A stretch of DNA of 64,000 nt from contig NC_058097.1 in assembly GCF_020171115.1 (NCBI RefSeq), positions 8,863,501 to 8,927,500 of the forward strand. The letters run 5' to 3'. This DNA comes from Neogale vison. Its lineage: Eukaryota > Chordata > Mammalia > Carnivora > Mustelidae. The position numbers and the translations under genes were made by a program. The first letter of the stretch is position 1; the number at the start of each line of letters is the position of its first letter. This document shows positions 20,721 through 32,344 of the stretch, one piece after another. The notes under the pieces are model-generated. The model did not search any database and was not told where the DNA came from. It worked only from the letters and a program-made list of their open reading frames with translations.

Positions 20721-21814
20721 ATGAATGGGCAGCACCTTGATACCATCCCTGTTTACCTAACGGCATTTTATCTCATGGCTCTGGCCCTTGAGGTTCTTAT
20801 GAAATACCCAAGGGGAGCAAAGACTAATACAGCGGGAAAGCTACGTCTAGGGGTATAGGGATTAAGCGTTGTGGTTTTGATGGCTCGTGTATTTAAGAAG
20901 AGCTTTGGCTGAGGGCAGAGCAGAGTCTAATGGGATAGAATCAAAGTACCCAACCAACAAAGTGCCCATCCAACACACCAATGAAAGACTCATTTGGAAG
21001 AAGTATAGACTGTATAAGTGTAAGACTGATGCCTTATAGAATAGGCAATTAAGGCTCAACCTGATACCCAAGAATGGGACACAGAGAGAGACAAACAGGA
21101 GATTGCTCCCATGAGTTCAGGAGAGCAACAGAACCTGATAACGGGACACGGTCAGCGCCCTGTTACCCTCATCGTGATCACTTTTACATTGTACAGAAAA
21201 GAAAAGAAAGAATAAAACTAGAACCAGAAAAGTATATTTATATTGAGATAAGCTGATAAATAACAAGGTCAACTTGTCCAAGTATAAATATGGTGCTAAA
21301 AGAGACATATATAGCTCTGTTTCTTGAAAGATGGCCTGCTATTAGGAGGAGAAGCCTAAAATTTAAATGCCAAAGATCTGTAGACAAGTTCACCCATGGA
21401 TTCTCAGGAATGCTGCTGGCAAATGAATAAAGCAGTGTTTTTCTCTCCCATTAAACAGAATGAGAGAATTTCTATGAAGAGGCTTCCTAAGAATGGAATA
21501 TGGTTCTTTTCAGGAGAGGCTGGGTTTGTATAAGCACTGATGGCAGGTTTTTAAAAGCTATGGTCCTATTGAGCCTATTTTTAATTAAATACGGAAGCAA
21601 ACCCTTTTGAACTGTTTTCCGTGGCTGAGGCTGTGTGTGTTGGGGGTAGGGGGTGGCTCTGTAGTGAAGACAGCTCTGGAAGGTAGGGTGTGGGCACCTG
21701 CTCCATCAGCCACCAAAGGAGCGACACTGAATAAATCCCCTCCCTGCTCTGACGCCTCAGAAATATCCGCGCAAGCATAATGTGCTGGAGCTTAACACGA
21801 GCACCCTGACCATG
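20721..21814. other. Unassigned non-coding stretch
   Basis: AT-rich, with no repeat family or gene recognised in about 1.1 kb. Confidence 0.45.
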
Positions 21815-21945
21815 ACCATGCTCTGCGACTCGCAACATCACTGTACCCATTTCACAGATGGGGAAAGTGAAGCACAGAGAGGTCACCCCATGGTCACAGA
21901 GCTCTGAAGCTGTGACAAAACTGAAGTCAAGTGTTTCTGCCCCTG
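21815..21945 (-). repeat. MIR SINE
   Basis: CCCATTTCACAGATGGGGAA, AGTGAAGCACAGAGAGGTCA and CATGGTCACAGAGCTCTGAA are the MIR core in reverse orientation. 21946-22269 is unassigned. Confidence 0.82.
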
Positions 21946-22269
21946 TGGATGACACACTTCTCCGCTTCAGAGTCCATCACAGACATCTCCGGACAGACCC
22001 GCCAACGGAGCAGCCCTTCGTGAGGGGTAAGCCACCCACGCCAGCAGGAGCTGCCCTGATCGGACTCCTGGCGTTAGTGACATACCACACCGCTTCCTTG
22101 TCTCAAATGCACTGAGCCGGCATCTTCTGGGACTCTTAAAGGCAAAGACAGGCCCCATCCATACGCAACGGCTACCAGGAAAGAAGGCTCATGGGACACT
22201 CCCTGAGTGACAAGGCTGGGCTGAGGGTCCACCCGCACCTGCTCACCTACTTCTCCCAATCACTTGATG

Positions 22270-22390
22270 AGCGAGGTGCTAAGATGCCACTTTTGGCCCC
22301 CTTCTATGGACAAGGGAGCTGAGGCTGAGAAGGTTATGCAACAGGATCAAGGCTGCACATGTGATATGGCCAAGACCCCTGGTTTCTCCC
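22270..22390 (-). repeat. MIR fragment
   Basis: CCCTTCTATGGACAAGGGAG, CTGAGGCTGAGAAGGTTATG and GGCTGCACATGTGATATGGC resemble the reverse MIR core. Diverged. Confidence 0.55.
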
Positions 22391-23339
22391 CATTTTCACA
22401 GGTAACCACTAACAACTGTTTGCTGAACCCCGTGACAGTGTTTTCATACACCCCACAGAGCGCCTGCAATGACCTTAGGAAGACAGGCTGCATTTTACAT
22501 TCCTGAAAGACCAGGTCCCTCCAGCAGGACTCCTACTTGTGGAACCGAAGGTGGCAGCGACTGCTGGGGAGGAGGGGCAAAGAAAACTATTATTTTAGAT
22601 GTGAACAAATTCGAGAAACAAATGCAGGAAAATTCTATATTCACCCCCCCCCCCATAATTCCATAAGGGACTTTTAATTCCGCTGGTAGTTGGGCTTTAG
22701 GGTTAGAGAAAACAAACATCCCCGACTTCCCTAAAACCCTTTTAAACCCCTTTATTATGGAAATGTCACCTCTGGGACATTAGTACCACCTTAGGAGAAT
22801 CTGTCCTCTGGCTTAAATCTGAATCTACTATGGAGCTTCCTTAGGAAGTCTTCTTAGGAGGCTGCATGTCACAAGAATTAAAAGCAAACTTTTATCTCTC
22901 TGTTCTAAATCTCCTCCCTTCAATCACTAATCTCTCTAGGAAAGAACACAACCAAACAGCCCCATTAGGTAAGAGGCAGATAGAACTGATGTAAATCCCC
23001 CTGGAATTAATGGGCCTGCTCTGTACTCCCCACAATGGCCCTTCCCAAGATGACCTTGACAATCAGCAGATCTTGTTTGTCTGCATTTTCCAAAGACTCC
23101 AGGCCCCACTTGGAATCTGCTGATGTTCTCAGATGGACACCCCCTCCAAATGGCTCTAGAGGCTGACTGAAATTTATGGATATATACAGAACTTAAAAAC
23201 GATTTAAGAAAACAAAAAAGGCAAACTGCAATATTCCAACCTTACAAAATGGACTGTAAGTGTGTTATGAAGCAACCTATTGTTCTGGGGGTTTTTGCTT
23301 CAATGGTCACACGAGGATCCCTCTAGGCCTAAGGATGGG
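22391..23339. other. Unassigned non-coding stretch
   Basis: Contains a C-homopolymer near 22643-22655. No repeat family or gene otherwise recognised. Confidence 0.45.
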
Positions 23340-23700
23340 TATCAGCAGTCAGGCTGGGCCAGGTGATGCTGGCGTAACAAGCAGCCCTCCAAATCTCAGT
23401 GTCTCAAGGCCATGACATGGAAGGTCATGGTCCAACTTGGGTCAGTCGGGGCTCTTGTCTTTGTCCTTCCTCCAGACACTCCATGGCAGGGCAGCCGGCA
23501 TCTGGAATACTGCCAGTCAGCATGGCGGAAAATACGCTGCAGCACTGGCTAGGCTCTGACATGACTGCCTCGAAGAAGTGCACGTTAACGTCTCCTCAGA
23601 TTCCATTGGCCTAAGCAAGTCACGGGGCAGGGAAGTACAGTCACGCCATGTGCTCCAAGGGAGCGAGAAAGCCAACAGCACGTGAGCAGCCCTACTGATG
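23340..23700 (-). repeat. Old LTR-type repeat, probably MaLR-like
   Basis: GCGTAACAAGCAGCCCTCCA, ATCTCAGTGTCTCAAGG, CATCTGGAATACTGCCAGTC, CAGATTCCATTGGCCTAAGC and CATGTGCTCCAAGGGAGCGA parallel an old LTR read in reverse (GTAACAAACAACCCCAAAATCTCAGTGGC...). Subfamily uncertain. Confidence 0.45.
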
Positions 23701-23701
23701 G

Positions 23702-23766
23702 CACAATGGGTGAGAAGACCTCGGGGGTGGGTGAACCTCACAATGGGTGAGAAGAACCTCGGGGGT
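23702..23766 (+). repeat. 37-bp tandem duplication, near-perfect
   Basis: CACAATGGGTGAGAAGA followed by (A)CCTCGGGGGT occurs at 23702-23728 and 23739-23766, spaced 37 bp and differing by one inserted A. Confidence 0.9.
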
Positions 23767-24999
23767 CTTTCTCTAGGCTCCAGGAGGATGTGTGCATCAC
23801 GACAGGGCATTAGGTGTGGACAACTTTCAGCCCAAGGCTCCAGGGGCCATTTTGCAACTTGGACACACATGGCCCCTAACTGGGGCTCACTCCTGCAGTG
23901 ACCCACACCAACTTAGAAAATTCCACATGGCCTTGGCCTCTGCTATCTTTTGTCCCCATCACGTTTCCCTAATAGATGACCCTACCAATTCCCATTGGCA
24001 GCCCTTTGTAGTGTAATGAACAGGACACAGGCTGATGAATGCAGCCACTGCACAGAAAACGTCAGTTCTTTCATTAAGCAAACCTTCCCAAGTTCATTGT
24101 ATTGAACCAGGGTTTAGGCTATTAGGCTGACACATGACAGAGCCAATTCTAGTCACATTGTAAGTGCCTATCCATGTTTGGCAAATTCTGTTTTACGCAC
24201 ATGCACACATTTAGAATTGGGCTCTTGTTGCCTGCAACTTTTTTCCCCTTGAAATCTGTTTTCCTATTTTTAACTGTTAATAATTAAGAAAAATCCCGCT
24301 TTAATAACACAGCCTCAACAAGCCTAATTGAGGGAAAGCATAATGGATCGCCAGACCGAGGTTCTACTCTGCTGGCCACCGACATGCTTACTCCTCCCAG
24401 ATGCACTGATACTGATATACCGTGTTCATTTGTGGAAGGGAAAAAATAAAATAAAATATTTACACACATAGTTTTGACACTGCTGGCTGTTCTTTCTGCT
24501 CACAGTTTACAAGGAAAACACCCCTTACGAGCCTAGAATCCCTGCTAGGGAAGGGGATAGGATTAAAGGCATCATTCTAGAGCACAGGCTAGGAAGGAAC
24601 AGCCTGATGGAGGAAGGGGCTCAGAGCATCCAGAGCGGGGAGCCCCGGCTGCTTTATCCCTGAACAGGCACTTCCCACAGGGGCAGTGAACATATAATAC
24701 TCATGTAGCAGCTGTGCGGTGGGTGCCTTCCGGGGGACTGGCCCACAATGGGTTTGGGATACAGACAGGACTGGGCCTGTGGTCCAGCGGGAGGGAGACT
24801 GTCTGACAATTATACTCCAGTGTGCTCAGCAGGATGGTGGGTCCTGAAGCCAACCTCTTCTCCCCCCTCCAGTCTCATCCCACAGTCTAAGTTGCCATTA
24901 GTGCTCTCTTAGACACTGAGCTACCCCACCCCCATCCCCCTGGCCTTGCAGCTTCCACTCTTGCTCCTACAGACTGAAACCACATCTTTTCAAAAACTG
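23767..24999. other. Unassigned non-coding stretch
   Basis: About 1.2 kb without a repeat family or gene that I recognise. Confidence 0.45.
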
Positions 25000-25260
25000 T
25001 GAATAAAATCACGTCATACTTTGCTTACAAACTTCCAAGGGCTTCCATCACAAGCAGGATAAAATCCACGCTCCCTCTTTGACCTCATCACTTATCACCC
25101 CACCCAGCTTTAACCATAGTGGCTGCCTTCTCTCCCTTGAACAGATCAAGTATATTTCCACCACAGGACCTTTGCACTTATCATGCCTTTGGATGGAATT
25201 CTCTTTGGTGAGGTTGGGACATGATGCTCAAGGCATATTAGGAACTCAATAAAGTTTCGT
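25000..25260 (+). repeat. L2 LINE 3' fragment
   Basis: CCATCACAAGCAGGATAAAA, TCCACGCTCCCTCTTTGACC, GGACCTTTGCACTTATCATG, TTTGGATGGAATTCTCTTTG and GGAACTCAATAAAGTTTCG match the L2 3' region in order. Confidence 0.8.
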
Positions 25261-26109
25261 AGAACTGAGTCAAATTTTCTAATTCTTTTGTTCCTCTGCA
25301 TGAAGCTAGAAAATGTTCTCAACAAAAAGGAAGCAAATGAGAGTAAAATATGCATATCCCATCAAGTTCTATTCTTTTCTAATCCCTTGTATGCTGACTA
25401 CACTCTCACCAAGGCTCTCTCGGTGAATGCTGGTGACCTTGGCCTGACCCTGAGAGTGATATTATTCTATGTACAGACAAGAGACAGTTCTATAATTTGA
25501 CCTTGGCTGTACCAACCTCACTTATCTATTGGACAAGCCATCACTGTGTTTTCCAATGAGGCACCCAATCCTAATACAGGGCAAAGCCCAAAATCAGGGC
25601 ATCAACTTCTACTATTAGAAGGAGACTCTGCTCCAGAAACAATTCACATGGACCCTTCTTGAAGCTTCCCCTGAAACAGCACATGCACAAAGCCCGCTCC
25701 CTCTCCCCGCCCCAGTGCAACATGTCTCATTCAAGAGAGATTTATTACAGGGCTGTCAACACAATCCCACCTTTACGGAAAAAGATAAAAATAAGAAACA
25801 CCTTACAAGAAGATGCCGTAGTGAAAGCTAAATCATAAATGTTTGATAAGGAATGGTCAAATCCAGACAAATAACTGTTCAATCCCACTTTGTATTAAGC
25901 AGATAAAGTCATACAGAAAATCAATGTGATGTATTGAAAGGGGAGGGGGAAAAAAAAAAAAAACCTGCCAAGCTTGGGGATTGGGCTACATGGTGTTATG
26001 AAGTAGTCACTTCGTAAGAATGTGATAATATGATAGCAGCATAAATTTTTAAAAATGGGGTGCTGACTGCCAACTTGCCAGGCCTGTCAATGGCACTCCA
26101 GGCCTCGCT
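25261..26109. other. Unassigned AT-rich stretch
   Basis: Includes an A14 run at 25950-25963. No repeat family or gene otherwise recognised. Confidence 0.45.
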
Positions 26110-26530
26110 GCTACTGCTGGAGGTAATTTCAACGGTGACACATGCATCCTCAGGGGAGAACCGCAAAGAAAAAACTGGCGCCACCATTTCCGAGGACAAT
26201 TTGGAAATTCCCACAAAACTAAATATTTTGAAGGCACACCTACTATTTGTTCCAGCCCCTGTGCCACTGACAAGTCACCCTTCTGGTATCTGTGTGTAAG
26301 CAGACAAAATACACACGCAGGTGTTCATCACCAAATCACATGTAAAAGCAAAACACAGATTCGACCTAAATGTCTGCCAACAGAGGAATGAAAAAATACA
26401 TGACAGGACACGCATGAGATAGAATAGGATGGAGTCATGGCGAGTTACGAGGTTGAGCTACATATGCTGGTGCCAAATGATCTCCAAGACATTATGACCT
26501 AAAAAGAACAAGGTAATGAACAAAATGCCT
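26110..26530 (+). repeat. Old L1 ORF2 3' fragment (L1M-type)
   Basis: GACCTAAATGTCTGCCAACA, GAGGAATGAAAAAATACATG, GAGTTACGAGGTTGAGCTAC and GATCTCCAAGACATTATGAC follow the order of the sense L1 ORF2 C-terminal segment. Frames are broken and no protein remains. Confidence 0.6.
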
Positions 26531-27849
26531 TCAATGGTTTCTGTTGCATGCACACACCCCCCCACCGCCAAGGGCTCTCCATATCTATAACTGATGATAG
26601 ATGCATGTTTTTTTTGGAAGAATCCATAGTGCAACTCTCATGGTGGTTTCTTTTGAAGAGATGGTTCGGAATGAGAGATGGAGGAAAACATCTACTGTTA
26701 AATCTTACTGGAAGGTTTGAAACTTTCCCCATGAGCCTCTACTCCTTGTACTGCTCATTTCCCCCTCCTGGAGGAACACAGCAGCAATCACAGCCAACAC
26801 TGAAACAAAGCAACAGGAAAACCTTTTCCAGGACCAGGAAGCCAGGGATCAACCCTCAAATTATCTGATAAAGACTGACAGATCTCTGGATGATCATCGC
26901 TGACTCTCTGCCCCGGCTCCTCTCCCACTGGAAACCACAACATAGAAGATGCAGGTTCTTCAGCACAGAGCGGCCTCCTCCGTCTCCAGGAAGAACACCC
27001 ATGTTTCCTTCTGTTTCCCTCAAGCCTGCAGCAAATGTCCGCAAATACACTGAATGGGTTTCTGCCACGGTGTGGTACCTTTCGCTTGCAAAAGTGCCTT
27101 TGAGCAGTGGGTTCACGGGGCGATGCCTACCCCTTAGCCTGTAGGGCAATGAACTCTCTCCGCTGATGGCGTTATTTTATATACACTGTAGTTTTTAAAA
27201 GAGAAGTCAAAAAGAAAGATGCAGAGTTTGCAACAGGAAAAGATGAGGAAGGGCCTCCTGAAACAGACAGCAATGAAAGCTTGCCAAACAAGGGAGCACT
27301 TACACGGAGACAATAAACCAGCCCAGGGTCACCATGGTGAGGGGTGTGTTTGCCTTGAGGTGAAATAATAGGAAATGAAGATCAATCCACATTGTACCAA
27401 TGACAATCAACACTGTACCTAGAATGACTTGGTTTTATTGCATGCACTAATAGGACATTAGGTCCTTGGCAGGGGAGACCCCTGGGGCAAGAAGGCAACT
27501 GACAAAAGGGGTGGGCGGTCTCTGAAATAAACATCCAGGAGGAGCCATGTCCACGTCTAAATAAGACGGGTGACCTACAAAAATGAAATTAACTTCTCTC
27601 AATTAATCTACGAAATGACACTTTCTCTCTTTATATCAGCAAAGATAGGAACACTGTGATGTTCAAACATTTTTGGTATGAGTGAACTGGGAGGAAGAGG
27701 CCCCTTTAGATAAATCGACAACACTCCAGACCCAGCCTCCCAGACCTGGAGAGCCGTACTGTGTTTTGTAACTCAAGCGCACTCAAGAAACATTTGACAG
27801 GGGGCTAACATGAGGTCTTGAAAGCTGTTCTCCTCACATCACACTTTCC
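26531..27849. other. Unassigned non-coding stretch
   Basis: About 1.3 kb with short unsupported frames of up to ~105 codons and no recognised repeat. Confidence 0.45.
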
Positions 27850-28038
27850 ATCACACTTCTCGAGTGTCAGGACACATCAGAACATTCCAGAGGGCTTGTT
27901 AAATAATGCGAGATGGCTGGTCCGACTCCTGGAGTTTCTGATTTGGGGCTCTGGGGTGAGGCCAGAGAATGTGTCTAACAGGTTCCCACGTGCTTCTGCT
28001 ACTGTTGGCTGGGGACTCCACTTTGAGAACCACCAGTG
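27850..28038 (+). mobile_element. MER5A hAT transposon fossil
   Basis: GTCAGGACACATCAGAACAT, CCAGAGGGCTTGTTAAATAA, GGGTGAGGCCAGAGAATGTG and a terminal CCACTTTGAGAACCACCAGTG-type end match MER5A. Confidence 0.8.
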
Positions 28039-28188
28039 CGATGGTTAGAAGCTTGGACTGTGGAGACAAATGGACTTGGTTTCAACCTTAGCTTTGCCAC
28101 TTGCCTATGATTTAAATGGTCACTAAATACCTCAATGCCTCAGTTTCCTTATCTATAGAATAGACATAAGAGTAGTATCTTCCTGCCC
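28039..28188 (+). repeat. MIR SINE
   Basis: GTTAGAAGCTTGGACTGTGG, TTCAACCTTAGCTTTGCCAC, TTGCCTATGATTTAAATGG and CAATGCCTCAGTTTCCTTAT follow forward MIR order from the tRNA-like head to the core. Confidence 0.88.
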
Positions 28189-28189
28189 A

Positions 28190-28610
28190 GGGTTAAATCG
28201 TGTTCCCACAAAATTCACATCTACCTGGAAGCTTAGAATATTTGAAAATGGGGTCTCTGCAGATGTTATTAAAATATAATAAGTTTGTGGTAAATTCAGG
28301 TGGGCCCCAAACCCAGCAACTGGCGCCCTTTCAGGAAGAGAAGGATTTAGAGGAATGGTGGCCATGTGAAGACAGACATCAAGACCGAGTTATGCTACCA
28401 CACCGCAAGGAACACCAAAGGTTTCGGGCAGCCACCAGGAACTAGAAGAGAGGCATGGGGCAGAGTCTCACTCAGAGGCCCAGAAGGAACCAACCCTGCC
28501 AACAGCTTGACTCCAGACTTCCGATCTCCGGAACAGAGTTCTCTATTTCTGCTATTTTAAGCCACCCAACTTATAGAGCCTTGTAACAGCAGCCCTAGGA
28601 AACTAATACA
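28190..28610 (+). mobile_element. MLT1 solo LTR (ERVL-MaLR)
   Basis: TTAAATCGTGTTCCCACAAA, TTTGAAAATGGGGTCTCTGC, AGATGTTATTAAAATATAAT, GGCCATGTGAAGACAGACAT, GGAACCAACCCTGCCAACAG, TAAGCCACCCAACTTATAGA and terminal GGAAACTAATACA match MLT1 along its length. No internal retroviral sequence is attached. Confidence 0.88.
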
Positions 28611-28773
28611 CTGCTTTAAGGAATTCTCATGAGGACAAAATTAGTGAAAATCTAGCAGGTGTCTAGGGTGGGGCTGGGCACACAAGGAATAATGGTGAGG
28701 TAGAAGTTCCTATTATTATTTTAGTTTTACCCATACTTTCTTTCATTATATTGGTATTAAAAAATACTCTCTC

Positions 28774-28961
28774 GGGCACCTGGGTGGCTCAGTGTGTTAA
28801 AGCCTCCGCCTTCGGCTCAGGTCATGATCTCAGGGTCCTGGGATCAAGTCCCGCATCGGGCTCTCTGCTCAGCGGGGAGCCTGCTTCCCCCTCTTCTCTG
28901 CCTGCCTCTCTGCCTACTTGTGATCTCTCTCTGTCAAATAAATAAATAAAATCTTTAAAAA
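28774..28961 (+). mobile_element. SINEC (carnivore SINE)
   Basis: GGGCACCTGGGTGGCTCAGT, TCAGGTCATGATCTCAGGGT, GGATCAAGTCCCGCATCGGG, CTCTGCCTACTTGTGATCTC, CAAATAAATAAATAAAATCT and poly(A). TSD AAAAATACTCTCTC at 28760-28773 and 28962-28975. A young, intact copy. Confidence 0.97.
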
Positions 28962-29031
28962 AAAAATACTCTCTCTTTCTTTTGGAAAACAAAACAAACC
29001 AAGAGATCGAAACTGTAGAGAAGGGTCTAGA

Positions 29032-29255
29032 GCAGGAATTCTTAACCAGGGATGGCTCTGTTTCCACTTAAGGGATAGCTGGCAATGTCCCCAGAAATTT
29101 TGGTGTTTTAGGACTTGGGAGGCAGGGGGCAGCTGCTGGCTCCCGGCAGGTAGAGGCCTGGGATGCTGTTAATCATCGCACAACACACAGGAAGCTCCCC
29201 ACACACAACAAAGAATTATCTGACCCAAAGGGCAATAGGGCAAGCCGGAGAAGCT
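29032..29255 (+). mobile_element. MER20 (hAT-Charlie fossil)
   Basis: GCAGGAATTCTTAACCAGGG, GCTGGCAATGTCCCCAGAAA, TGGTGTTTTAGGACTTGGGA, AGGTAGAGGCCTGGGATGCT and CACAACAAAGAATTATCTGA match MER20 in forward order. Confidence 0.85.
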
Positions 29256-30576
29256 GGTGTAGGGGGAAAGGTCAGTCACCTGGTCCTTGTGTTCAGCTTC
29301 CCAAGAGGAGAACAGGACAGTTTGTCGAGCACTACGCAAGTCCTCCTAGGACAGCAGTTACCACCAACACGCACCCGTCCCCCTAAAAAAACTGAGTTCA
29401 TAACAATAATAAATAACAACCACCACAAATCAGGAGTCTACGCGGCCCGGGGCGGGGTTCAAGCAGCTCTTTGCCTCACCTCCCAAGCTACAAAACGCAA
29501 AGCAGCCCCCACCTCCACTGGGAATCACAGGCTGGGAAAATCGGGAAGGGCTTGGAATCTGTCATCAGGGCCCAAGCACACAGAGCAGAGGCCAGGTATG
29601 CTGTTGAGAAGTCTTCGTGCACCAGCTTTGGCCGGGACCGTACTCCAACGGAGAAGCAGAGGCGCTCCTGGAGCGCCTGTCTGTTAACTACACTGTCTTC
29701 TTGCTGCAGCGACAGCACCCAGCGTCCCATGGGCAGGTAGCCACCTGGACTGTTTCATGAACAAACTTGTCCATGATTGTTCTTGACATGCTGCAGGGCC
29801 CTGTGACACAAGGTCCTTTAGAAGCTGGGGAAGCAACACAGGGAAGACGCCCTAAGTCCTCTGGAGCACCACTTCTTTCCAGTCCGTGAATCCAAGGGAG
29901 CTGGAAGTGTGGAGACCAGAGAGAAACTACTGCACTGATCCAGGTAAGAGACGATGACAACCAGGACGAGGGTGGTGACGGCGGAAATCATGAGCGTGGA
30001 CAGAGGCGAGGCAGTGAAACTGACATGAAAGCCTGGGGTGAGGGTGAGGATGAGGGAGGAGCCAAGACGGCCAGCTGGTTTTCGGACTGAGCAGATGGAT
30101 GAGTGGAGGGAACACTCATCTAGCTGGAGAGCACTAGGAGCAGGCTGCCTTTCCAGAATTAAACGAGTACATGAACAAACAGGGAAAACTTGCTCATCAA
30201 ACATATGCTTGAATCCCCTGATGCTCCAGAGTCTAGAGATGGACCAGGAGCCACGAAGATCAGAAAGACTCTTGAAATGGCTTGTGTCCACATCCTTTCC
30301 CCAAGAGTCCTCCTGCTTCTCTGAAACACATCGTATCATGTACCCACCAATCTTCACCAGTCAGAGAAATCCATCTGAGGAGCGTGGCTCTTGGCTCTGG
30401 GGAAGAGTCACGTGTAGGGAGAGCCAGGAAGGCACAGGTGGATACAGTCTATGTGTGCATCACCAAGACGGGACGGAGAAAGTAAATACATATTAAAGCG
30501 GTGCCTGCACACCCACAAAGGCCTGATCAGATAGTGGCAGGGGAGGCTGAGGCACAGAGAGGTGGTCCTGCATGTA
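29256..30576. other. Mostly unassigned; old-repeat-like patch near 29.9-30.08 kb
   Basis: The patch 29930-30070 (GATCCAGGTAAGAGACGATG, GAGGGTGGTGACGGCGGAAA) resembles a common old mammalian repeat of the CAGGCGAGAGATGATGG type that I cannot name securely. Overlapping open frames of 150-179 codons on both strands here have no domain. Confidence 0.4.
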
Positions 30577-30597
30577 ACACGCACGCGCATGTGTGCG

Positions 30598-30636
<39 letters not shown>
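30577..30636 (+). repeat. (CA)n microsatellite with Z-DNA-prone CG/CA head
   Basis: An alternating pyrimidine-purine run of about 60 bp, ACACGCACGCGCATGTGTGC leading into CACACA repeats. 30592-30605 (TGTGCGCGCGCACA) is a perfect palindrome. 30637-31079 has no further recognised feature. Confidence 0.95.
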
Positions 30637-30638
<2 letters not shown>

Positions 30639-31079
30639 CTGCATTAAAAGAATGGCAGAGCACAACTTTTATTCTCAAGTTGACATAGTAATTCTTCCCC
30701 TCCCACCGCACCCTGTAATGAAGCAAACCAGAGGGAAGAATAAACCACAGCCCCCCTCCCAAATACTCCTTTGGTATTGAACCAAGATCTGACGCAATGT
30801 TGTTGGGTGTTTATTTTTTTTTCCGGGCAAACCAAGGCATTTCCCCAGGGCCGTGCATTTTGGAGTTTTAGATGCACAGAGATAACTGTATTCAAACACA
30901 GGGCCTGTGGGACCAAGAGAAGGAATGCATACAGCCCACAGGGTCCACGAAAATCAAGCTCCTATCACCTAAATATAGGCTAACTTCTAAATAAGGCTTC
31001 AGATCACAGATTTGTTTACTTTCATTTAGTGATAATTGTTCACAGCAGAACATATCAGAAAATTCTATAATAGGAACCA

Positions 31080-31470
31080 CAGCCAGGAAATAGTAAATAA
31101 TTAATCACCCTCCTGCCCAGCCTCTTGCATCTCTGTTGATATAAATGACCGTATAATTCCAAACCCAATTATCACTACTTAGCCGTTCCATTTTGTAGTT
31201 AAAATCCCACAAAATTAAAGTGCATCAATTGTTAATGGTAATAGACCAGACAAGGGATTAAAGATTATTTTAATGTTTATTTCCTGTCAAGAGATCTTTT
31301 GGCAGGAAACACCACAGACAAAAGGCTGCACACTCAGATGAGATTCATATATTTAAATCTTCTAACTTCTAAAAACATTATGGATATAATTACTTGTTTA
31401 ATTTACTTGTTCCCTCAAGATACAGGCTGAGGAGATCAAGCCAACTTTATTATATCAAGTTCTCAGAAAG
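31080..31470. promoter_or_regulatory. Candidate conserved non-coding/enhancer element
   Basis: Unique AT-rich DNA dense in homeodomain-type cores: AATAATTAATCACC, CCAATTATCACTAC, TGCATCAATTGTTAATGG, GATTAAAGATTATTTTAATG, GGATATAATTACTTG and GTTTAATTTACTTG. No repeat signature and no frames. Looks like a developmental enhancer, but conservation is not known. Confidence 0.33.
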
Positions 31471-32029
31471 GAAAGGCATTGCTCTGTAGCATTTTATAAG
31501 CTGCTTTATCCAAAATAATCAAATCCAATTTAGTGCCTGTGTCCCAGTGCTGCTTACTGTGCGGGAGGGGGCAGAAGAGGGAGTGGGAAGGGACGGAGAC
31601 GGGGTACAGCTCTCAGGCCTGCAACCAGAGGGATGTGTGCCAAGGCACATTACTGAAGTTCCCTCAGGTCTCAGTTCCCTTGTTTGTAAAACAAGGTTGA
31701 TAAGGACCACTGTGCAGGCTGGAGAGAAGACTTCAAAAAACTGGGGGAAAGCAGAAGCACGTGCCAGAGCATCCATGGAGTCCGAACACAACACGGACTT
31801 CGGATGCAGCGGCGCTGGTTTTTAAGGTGGTCACCCAGATGCTCCATACATACTTAATCTTTCTAGATTATCATCAAGATAGATGTGTGTGCCCATGACC
31901 CCCCACCCCCCCACACACACGCACACACACCAGAAAATACAACTGCAACATGCTGGGGTCTTTGGAACATAGGTGAATAAACGTGTGTTCTATTTCCAAT
32001 AACTAAGACAAGTAAATTCTTTAACAATA
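31471..32029. other. Unassigned stretch with a short CA-rich tract
   Basis: Only an imperfect C-run and CA tract at about 31900-31930 is recognisable. Confidence 0.5.
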
Positions 32030-32335
32030 CCCAATCAATTTACTTAGGACACAGGTTAAGAAAAGTTAAGAAATTCACAGGCAACAACTAAATAACTGAC
32101 TAAAATATATATTTATGCCATATATACGTATATGCCTATATAGAGAGAGGAATGGATGGATGGACGGACGGATGGACAGACGGATGGATGGGCGTGTGGG
32201 TGGATGGGTGGGTGGGTGGGTGGATAGGTAGGCAGGCAGACAGAGAAACAAAAATAGTAATTTCAGAACTAAAAATATAATTTAGATCATGGAGAAATCA
32301 GAACCTGAAAAGGTCTCTTTCCCCAGAGTGCTCAG
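32030..32335 (+). repeat. Local duplication copy 1 with (GGAT)n expansion
   Basis: Landmarks CACAGGTTAAGAAAAGTTAA, GAAATTCACAG, TAAAATATATATTTATGCC and GAGAAATCAGAACCTGAAAA recur in order at 34012-34185. Between them lies a degenerate GGAT/GGTG/GGCA tetranucleotide array (32151-32247). Confidence 0.65.
32151..32247 (+). repeat. (GGAT)n-related tetranucleotide microsatellite
   Basis: A GGAT, GGAC, GGTG and GGCA unit series about 97 bp long, likely length-variable. Absent from the related sequence at 34.0 kb. Confidence 0.95.
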
Positions 32336-32344
32336 TTTATTGTT

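Noticed and set aside
28190..28610. Intact endogenous retrovirus
   Set aside because: Only solo or deleted MaLR LTRs are present. No gag-, pol- or env-like frame is seen near any of them.
29818..30357. 179-codon minus-strand frame as a gene
   Set aside because: It overlaps open frames on the other strand and an old-repeat-like patch, and no family is recognised.
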